DNA of 64,000 nt from CAVXSP01 sp963724645 (GTDB taxonomy: Bacteria > Acidobacteriota > Vicinamibacteria > Vicinamibacterales > SCN-69-37), in contig CAVRVJ010000010.1 in NCBI GenBank assembly GCA_963724645.1, forward strand, positions 434,001-498,000, given 5' to 3'. The notes beneath the pieces are model-generated. The model did not search any database, had not been told where the DNA came from, and saw only the letters and a program-made list of their open reading frames with translations. Below are positions 58,734 to 64,000 of the stretch, in pieces; positions within the stretch are counted from its first letter, which is position 1, and the number at the start of each line of letters is the position of its first letter. The translations under genes and the position numbers were made by a program.

Positions 58734-59927
58734 TCAGGAGGTATCAACGCCGATTCTTTCCGCGAAGGCGCGCGCGTGGATCTGCAGCGCCGTCAAGTGT
58801 TCGATCACGATCATCACGCCGCCGCAACGGGGACAGGGCCACGACGTCGGTGGCGCGATCTTCTCGACGGAGGAGGCCACGAGGGTCTGACGCGAGCTGG
58901 ACGCGAGGGCTTGTCGGCAGCGTGGGAGATCGTGGCCGCGCCGTCGACTCGCGAGAAACCCAAAGAAGCGAATGCGGACGAAGCCCTTCGGCAGTACGTG
59001 CAGCAAGAACCGGCGTAGGAATTCGTCGGCGCTGACTGTGATGGTCCGGACCTGGCTGCCGTGCCGGTAGTCCTTCCACCGGAAGGTGACGTGGTCGTCG
59101 ACCACGTGCTCGATCCGATGATTTGAAATGGCCACCCGGTGGGTATAGCGCGCCAGGTAGTGCAGCACGTGCTCGGGCCCGCCGAAGGGCGGCTTGGCGT
59201 AGACGACCCAGTCGTGTCGGAAGAGCGGACGGAGAAACGCGCGAAACGCGTGGGCGTCGGCCAGGGGCTGGAGGTCGCCTGACCAGGCCAGTTGGCCCCG
59301 TCGAAAGGCGTCCTTCAGGCCGGCCACAAACTTTCCGCGAAAGACGCGACTGAGGACCTTGACCGGCAAGAAGAACGGATACCGTGGATGCACCCACTGC
59401 GTCCGATCGGGCGAGAGTCCGCCGACCGGAATCACGCAATGCACATGGGGATGATGCAGCAGATTCTGACCCCAGGTGTGGAGCACAGTCAGGAAGCCGA
59501 TCGCCGCGCCGAGATGGGTCGTGTCGGCCGCCACCTCGAGGAGCGTGGCCGCGCTCGCACGGAAGAGTAGGTCGTACACGATCGTCTTGTTCTGGAGCGC
59601 GAGCCACGAGAGCTCGTGCGGCAGCGTGAAGACCACATGGTGGTACCCCACCGGCAGGAGTTCCTGCTGCCGGTCGGCGAGCCACTGATCGCGTGCGTGG
59701 GTGAGACACTTCGGGCAGTGCCGATTCCGACACGAGTTGTACGCGATGACGCGATGGTCACACCGCGCGCAGCGATCGAGATGGCCGCCCAACGCGGCCG
59801 TGCGGCAGCGCGCGAGGGCACGAAGCACGCGGCGGTGCTGGCTGGTGAGCCAGGCGCCGTGCGTCTCGATGAACCGATCACCGTGTGCGCGAATGATGTC
59901 CGCCACCTCAAAGGGTGGCCGGGTCAC
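58734..59927 (-). CDS. IS91-family HUH transposase, copy 2 (intact)
   Basis: 397 residues from GTG. N-terminal zinc cluster: Cys at 53, 56, 66, 71 and 74 (CARCDHRVIAYNSCRNRHCPKC region). HUH motif HVH at 161-163 (HPHVHCVIPVGGL). Tyr pair Y257 and Y261 in HYLARYTHRVAISNH, the Y-x3-Y expected of IS91-type rolling-circle transposases. A second Cys pair lies near the C-terminus (CPRCGGVM). The GTG start overlaps the recombinase stop (GTGA), so the two proteins are made in a coupled way. Confidence 0.93.
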   Translation of the reverse strand: MTRPPFEVADIIRAHGDRFIETHGAWLTSQHRRVLRALARCRTAALGGHLDRCARCDHRVIAYNSCRNRHCPKCLTHARDQWLADRQQELLPVGYHHVVFTLPHELSWLALQNKTIVYDLLFRASAATLLEVAADTTHLGAAIGFLTVLHTWGQNLLHHPHVHCVIPVGGLSPDRTQWVHPRYPFFLPVKVLSRVFRGKFVAGLKDAFRRGQLAWSGDLQPLADAHAFRAFLRPLFRHDWVVYAKPPFGGPEHVLHYLARYTHRVAISNHRIEHVVDDHVTFRWKDYRHGSQVRTITVSADEFLRRFLLHVLPKGFVRIRFFGFLASRRRGHDLPRCRQALASSSRQTLVASSVEKIAPPTSWPCPRCGGVMIVIEHLTALQIHARAFAERIGVDTS

Positions 59928-60191
59928 CGCTTCTGCAGCCTCCGCGAGCGGTGCGCCGTGTCCGGCCCAGAGACCGGCATGGCGTCGAGCGGATTGGGGA
60001 CGGCGTGCAGGTGCCGCCGTGAGAGATGCAGATAGAGCACCGTGTGTTCGAGTTTGACGTGCCCGAGCAGGAGTTGGATCGTGCGCAGGTCGGCACCCGC
60101 CTCAAGCAGATGCGTGGCGTACGAGTGGCGCAGCAGGTGGGCCGAGACACGTTTCTGCAGGTGCGCGCGCGTCGCCGCCGACTGACAGGCA
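59924..60191 (-). pseudogene. Tyrosine recombinase C-terminal remnant (copy 2)
   Basis: About 88 codons of the recombinase end: LQKRVSAHLLRHSYATHLLEAG, LLLGHVKLEHTVLYLHLSRRHLHAVPNPLDAMPV and the stop overlapping the transposase start. H-x-x-R and the Tyr are present, but the first Arg and the whole DNA-binding domain are missing. It has no start codon of its own and is not functional. Confidence 0.8.
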
Positions 60192-60321
60192 CCCTTGGCG
60201 ACTAGTCAGGAGTAGTTCCCGCGATGGTCAGGAATGGGCTGGCCAGCACTCCGGCAGTTGGTCGTTGCGAGGCAATCCTCTCAAACCCGAGAAGACATCC
60301 CAAAAGAACTGACGGCCGGGT

Positions 60322-63000
60322 TCATTTTTTCAGCAGCTGGGGCCAATTGAGGATCACGGTCACGGGTGTGTCCGACGAATCGGAGACGGGCTGGTTCACC
60401 AGGAAGCGCTGACCGTCGGCGGTCACGTCGAAGGAAGAGGCGTCCCTGGTTCGAAACAGTTCTTTAGGAGTTCCTGGCCGGAAGGAGCTTTCTCCGGACT
60501 CGACGGGCACGGCCATGAGTGCGCCCTCCGGGGAAAGGTAGAAGATCTCCTTGCCGTCGGCGCGCCACGTTTGCTGGCCCCCGCCCGAAAAGGAGATTTG
60601 CCATTTTCCGGCGGCCGCCGAGCCGCCGGCCTCTTTGGGGAGCGTTTTCACGAAAACTTCGTTGCGGCCGGAGGAGTTGAGCGTGTAGAGCAGCCATCTG
60701 CCATCGGGGGAAACACTGCCGTTGGCTGCCGCCGCGGTCTCGGTCACGGGAACAGACTTGCCGTCGACCGGCGAGAGGAGCGCGAGGCGGGACTGTCCGA
60801 CACCGCTTTCAGTCAAGACGAGCCATCGCCCGTCTCTGGACGCCGCCCACGGGGTCGCGACCGCTCCGGCCCTGCTCTTGGTCACAATTCGTTCCGCGCC
60901 GATCCCGCTGGCGGGCCGTTCCACGACGAGAAATTCGTTCTGCCGCCGCGAGGAATAGAACAGGCGTTGGCCATCGGCGGACCAGATCGGATTGTTGTCC
61001 GCGCCCGGCTCGAATGTGAGGCGCGTGGTGGAGTTGCGCGCCAGGTCCAGGAGCCAGACGTCGGAATTGCCGTCGCTTGTGCGGGAAAACGATACGGTCT
61101 TCTGATCGGGCGAGATGCGCGGACGGCCAAGCGTGCCAGCCTCGCCCACGACGCCCAATTGTTTCCCGTCCCGGTTGAACCAGGTCTGTTGCGTTTGCGA
61201 GGGGCGGAAGTGACGGATCATCAAGACGCCGTTGTTGGACACAGACCAGGTCGGTCCGGAGTTGACGGAATCCGCGATCGGTGCGGGCTCTCCAGTCACC
61301 TCACCTTTGATTGGATCGAAGGGCCGGGCAAAAAGTTGGTTCATGACGGTGTACAGGAGCCATCCCGCTCCCCCGGCCGGGTTTGGCGTGTAGTAAGCCG
61401 GGGAGTTCGTCTGGCCAAACAGGAAGCGGCGGGTCTTGCCGTCGAGCGACGCGAACACGACGCCCGTCTCTTGCGCGTTGCTCATGTAAAGGAAATGGTT
61501 CCCGTCAGGAAGAAACACAGGATTGTTATGAGCGACTTCGCCGCGGGCCGCGTCGAGTTCGAACACAGGCGCGGAAGTCCCTCCGGCCGAGGAGACGCGG
61601 TACACAGGCTTGCCAACATCGGTGAACAACGTGACGCCTCCGGCATTGGATGTTCCAAAATCTAGGCTGGTGTCGACGATGATTTGAGGCTGCCCGCCGT
61701 CCAGGCCAATCCTCTTGAGCTTGCCGCCCGCTCCGAAGCCCACCCACCGGCCATCGGGAGACCAGAAAGGTTGGGAGGCGTTCTCGGTGCCGCGGAGGAC
61801 TCGTGGAGAGTTTGACGCCAGAGGGCGCAGCCAGAGCATCCGCGTGCCGTCCTTCGCGCTGGCGACGAGAACAACCTGGCGGCCGTCCGGAGAGACCGCG
61901 GCCGAGACCCGCTGACCCACCGGGCCAAAGGACGTTCCCTCCGGCGGGAAGATTTCAAATTCCACCAGCGGCTGGTCCGTTGGCGCCGGCATCCGCCAGG
62001 GCGCCCACACGACGAGCGCGGAGGCGAGCGCCACGCCGAGCGCGCCGGCGATCGCCCACGGGAGCGCGCGCCGCCAGCCGGGTGCGACTGACGGCGCTGG
62101 CGCTGTCGCGGACGACGATGCGGCGATTGCGAGTTCGAGCGAAGCAGGATCCTCGAGGGTCAACCGCGCGTCGCCGATGTCGCGCACTCGCTTCTTCGGA
62201 TCACGCGCGAGGCAGCGCCGAATTAGCGAGACGATGGCCGACGGCGTCCCGGCCGGCAGCGCGCCCAGGTCGACGTCCTTGCTGAGCACCGCCACGAGCA
62301 GGTCGGACACATCCTCGCCGTCAAACGCCCGCCGGCCGCTGAGCATTTCGTAGAGCACAACGCCGAACGCCCAGATGTCCGCGCGCTTATCCACGGCGCG
62401 GCCCTTGGCCTGCTCCGGCGACATGTAGGCCGCGGTGCCGAGGATCACACCCATCTGCGTCATCGCGGGCGAGGTCATCGTCGGCGAGTTCATCACGTCC
62501 GCGCTCGATGCGCCTGCCGGATCCATCGCTTTGGCCAGGCCGAAGTCGAGCACCTTCACCGTGCCGTCGGCGCGGACTTTGATGTTGGCCGGCTTCAGAT
62601 CGCGATGAATGATGCCCTGCTCGTGCGCGGCTTCGAGCGCGTCGGCGATCTGCTTGGCGATCGGCAGCGCCTCGGCGGGTGGGATGGGACCACGCGTGAT
62701 GTGCGCGGACAGATCCTCGCCCTCGACGAGTTCCATCACGAGCGCGGTGAGGTCGGCCGTCTTTTCCAGTCCGTAAATCGCGGCGATGTTCGGATGGTTC
62801 AGCGCGGCAAGGGCTTCGGCTTCGCGCTGAAACCGCGCGAGGCGATCCGCGTCGCGGGCGACCGACGCAGGCAGCACCTTGATCGCGACAGACCGTTTCA
62901 GGTGGCTGTCGGTCGCGCGATACACCTCGCCCATGCCGCCCGCGCCGATTGGGGCGGTGATTTCATAGGGGCCGAGACGAGTGCCGGGCGTGAGGGACAA
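60322..63000 (-). CDS. Receptor-type Ser/Thr protein kinase with TolB/WD40-like propeller
   Basis: 892 residues, intact. Kinase domain at residues 12-285: Gly loop GAGGMGEV (19-26), Lys41 in VAIKVLP, HRDLKPAN (132-139), DFG (152-154) and MSPEQAKGR. One membrane helix near 315-335 (WAIAGALGVALASALVVWAP). The outer part (about 345-892) is a chain of TolB/PD40-like blades: AAVSPDGRQVVLVASAKDG, QPFWSPDGRWVGFGA, PRISPDQKTVSFSR, NPIWSADGQRLFYSSRR and SVSPDGRWLLYTLNS. This PknB-type fusion is common in Acidobacteriota and probably links an extracytoplasmic ligand to cytosolic phosphorylation. Confidence 0.94.
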   Translation of the reverse strand: MSLTPGTRLGPYEITAPIGAGGMGEVYRATDSHLKRSVAIKVLPASVARDADRLARFQREAEALAALNHPNIAAIYGLEKTADLTALVMELVEGEDLSAHITRGPIPPAEALPIAKQIADALEAAHEQGIIHRDLKPANIKVRADGTVKVLDFGLAKAMDPAGASSADVMNSPTMTSPAMTQMGVILGTAAYMSPEQAKGRAVDKRADIWAFGVVLYEMLSGRRAFDGEDVSDLLVAVLSKDVDLGALPAGTPSAIVSLIRRCLARDPKKRVRDIGDARLTLEDPASLELAIAASSSATAPAPSVAPGWRRALPWAIAGALGVALASALVVWAPWRMPAPTDQPLVEFEIFPPEGTSFGPVGQRVSAAVSPDGRQVVLVASAKDGTRMLWLRPLASNSPRVLRGTENASQPFWSPDGRWVGFGAGGKLKRIGLDGGQPQIIVDTSLDFGTSNAGGVTLFTDVGKPVYRVSSAGGTSAPVFELDAARGEVAHNNPVFLPDGNHFLYMSNAQETGVVFASLDGKTRRFLFGQTNSPAYYTPNPAGGAGWLLYTVMNQLFARPFDPIKGEVTGEPAPIADSVNSGPTWSVSNNGVLMIRHFRPSQTQQTWFNRDGKQLGVVGEAGTLGRPRISPDQKTVSFSRTSDGNSDVWLLDLARNSTTRLTFEPGADNNPIWSADGQRLFYSSRRQNEFLVVERPASGIGAERIVTKSRAGAVATPWAASRDGRWLVLTESGVGQSRLALLSPVDGKSVPVTETAAAANGSVSPDGRWLLYTLNSSGRNEVFVKTLPKEAGGSAAAGKWQISFSGGGQQTWRADGKEIFYLSPEGALMAVPVESGESSFRPGTPKELFRTRDASSFDVTADGQRFLVNQPVSDSSDTPVTVILNWPQLLKK

Positions 63001-63052
63001 GTGACTGATTATAGGGGCCGAGCATCAGCGCGGACGAGACAGCTCCTGCCTG

Positions 63053-64000
63053 ACGATAGGACTCTATCGGGAGTGACCCGGCGGTACAGTGCGCGCGTGA
63101 GGGTCGTGCCGAGTCGCCGGGTCACTTTCGATAGAGCCGTTTGAACGAAGCCGCTGGCGTTTGCGGCGGATGCGGGACGTTCTATGGGTGTTGAATTGAG
63201 GAGGTCCCGTCGTGGAGGATCGGTCGACGCCACCTTCGTGCCTCATGTCGTCGATGAGACGATCGCCACGGTGGGTGGCCACGGTCCCGACCGAAGGAAT
63301 CGTGGCCGCGCCATGGCGTCCTCATGCCGGCGGACACACCTCCGGCCGTTGGAGCCCGGGGCCCTCGATGCCTCAGGGGCGTGTCACGAGTGACCCTGTC
63401 AGGAGGTATCAACGCCGATTCTTTCCGCGAAGGCGCGCGCGTGGATCTGCAGCGCCGTCAAGTGTTCGATCACGATCATCACGCCGCCGCAACGGGGACA
63501 GGGCCACGACGTCGGTGGCGCGATCTTCTCGACGGAGGAGGCCACGAGGGTCTGACGCGAGCTGGACGCGAGGGCTTGTCGGCAGCGTGGGAGATCGTGG
63601 CCGCGCCGTCGACTCGCGAGAAACCCAAAGAAGCGAATGCGGACGAAGCCCTTCGGCAGGACGTGCAGCAAGAACCGGCGTAGGAATTCGTCGGCGCTGA
63701 CTGTGATGGTCCGGACCTGGCTGCCGTGCCGGTAGTCCTTCCACCGGAAGGTGACGTGGTCGTCGACCACGTGCTCGATCCGATGATTTGAAATGGCCAC
63801 CCGGTGGGTATAGCGCGCCAGGTAGTGCAGCACGTGCTCGGGCCCGCCGAAGGGCGGCTTGGCGTAGACGACCCAGTCGTGTCGGAAGAGCGGACGGAGA
63901 AACGCGCGAAACGCGTGGGCGTCGGCCAGGGGCTGGAGGTCGCCTGACCGGCCAGTTGGCCCCGTCGAAAGGCGTCCTTCAGGCCGGCCACAAACTTTCC
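63053..64000 (-). mobile_element. IS91-like element copy 3, cut by window edge
   Basis: Starts at 63053 with the same hairpin end and continues almost identical to copy 2 to the edge. The transposase C-terminal half is visible. The left terminus lies 53 bases upstream of the kinase start codon, and the element points the same way as the kinase. Confidence 0.85.
63399..64000 (-). CDS. IS91-family HUH transposase, copy 3, partial
   Basis: C-terminal part of the transposase, identical to copy 2 from HVLHYLARYTHRVAISNH to the end (AFAERIGVDTS) except for a few bases. One A is missing near 63949 (CTGACCGGCC against CTGACCAGGCC in copy 2), which breaks the frame upstream of it. The N-terminal half lies beyond the window. 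Confidence 0.82.
   Translation of the reverse strand, partial: KVCGRPEGRLSTGPTGRSGDLQPLADAHAFRAFLRPLFRHDWVVYAKPPFGGPEHVLHYLARYTHRVAISNHRIEHVVDDHVTFRWKDYRHGSQVRTITVSADEFLRRFLLHVLPKGFVRIRFFGFLASRRRGHDLPRCRQALASSSRQTLVASSVEKIAPPTSWPCPRCGGVMIVIEHLTALQIHARAFAERIGVDTS

Larger units (their letters stand above)
58388..60191 (-). mobile_element. IS91-like element copy 2, truncated in the recombinase gene
   Basis: The left end is identical in layout to copy 1 (hairpin, then the 22-bp repeat at 58473-58494). It has an intact transposase gene, but the recombinase is cut: similarity stops at 60191 (GACTGACAGGCA then CCCTTGGCG), losing the N-terminal two thirds and the right terminus. It could still supply transposase to the other copies. 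Confidence 0.82.

Noticed and set aside
58399..59035. Identical short frames repeated at 56.0, 58.5 and 63.2 kb at the left end of the IS91-like copies
   Set aside because: They repeat only because the element repeats. They lie antisense to or beyond the transposase, with no ribosome sites or families.

Overview
The window is GC-rich and gene-dense and reads like a chromosome fragment of an Acidobacteriota member, probably of the Vicinamibacteria type. This is inferred from gene content: a Ser/Thr kinase fused to a TolB/WD40-like propeller, a VWFA-related secreted protein, a DUF2911 protein, NtrC/NtrB-type systems, and the order trpS-scpA-scpB-rluB. No rRNA is present, so the taxonomy is not proven.

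Layout. (1) 0-27 kb is mostly intact housekeeping DNA: the 5' part of cmk, a tamB/tamA outer-membrane assembly pair, a metallophosphoesterase, a nucleotidyltransferase-fold protein, the rluB-scpB-scpA-trpS-S2P protease-uvrC run, a CDP-alcohol phosphatidyltransferase, tdk, efp, hsp20-htrA, mpg-HEAT-uvrA, an RRM protein, an SMP-30 lactonase and a SWIB protein. (2) 27-39 kb holds a prolyl-oligopeptidase-type hydrolase, a Gfo/Idh/MocA oxidoreductase, a B12-binding radical SAM protein, DUF2911, an NtrC/NtrB-like pair and envelope proteins (Pro-rich lipoprotein, TPR-like, VWFA, OmpA-like). (3) 39-51.4 kb has a glycogen-debranching-type glucosidase with a GT4 glycosyltransferase, a hybrid kinase, a second sigma-54 activator, YtxH-like and small membrane proteins, a PAS kinase, Ku, and a membrane protein/ECF sigma/anti-sigma module. 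(4) 51.9-64 kb is accessory DNA: tRNA-Thr(CGT), an orphan tRNA 3' end, about 1.2 kb without recognisable genes, an IS3-family element, a secreted metallo-beta-lactamase-fold protein, and three copies of an IS91-like element that couples a tyrosine recombinase to an HUH transposase. An intact receptor-type Ser/Thr kinase gene sits between copies 2 and 3.

Two themes recur. First, many intergenic gaps carry palindromes or short tandem repeats. These include an 85-bp palindromic element present twice in opposite orientation, a 76-bp palindrome filling the scpB/rluB gap, a 150-bp inverted repeat ending at the radical SAM start codon, and GTACGACGGG decamer arrays at three sites. Second, reading-frame breaks are rare from 6 to 27 kb but dense from 37.7 to 51 kb, where nearly every gene needs one to five single-base corrections. 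The protein similarity continues across each break, so unpolished sequence is the simplest explanation, though real decay cannot be excluded. Coordinates of broken genes are given as the span of the whole coding similarity.
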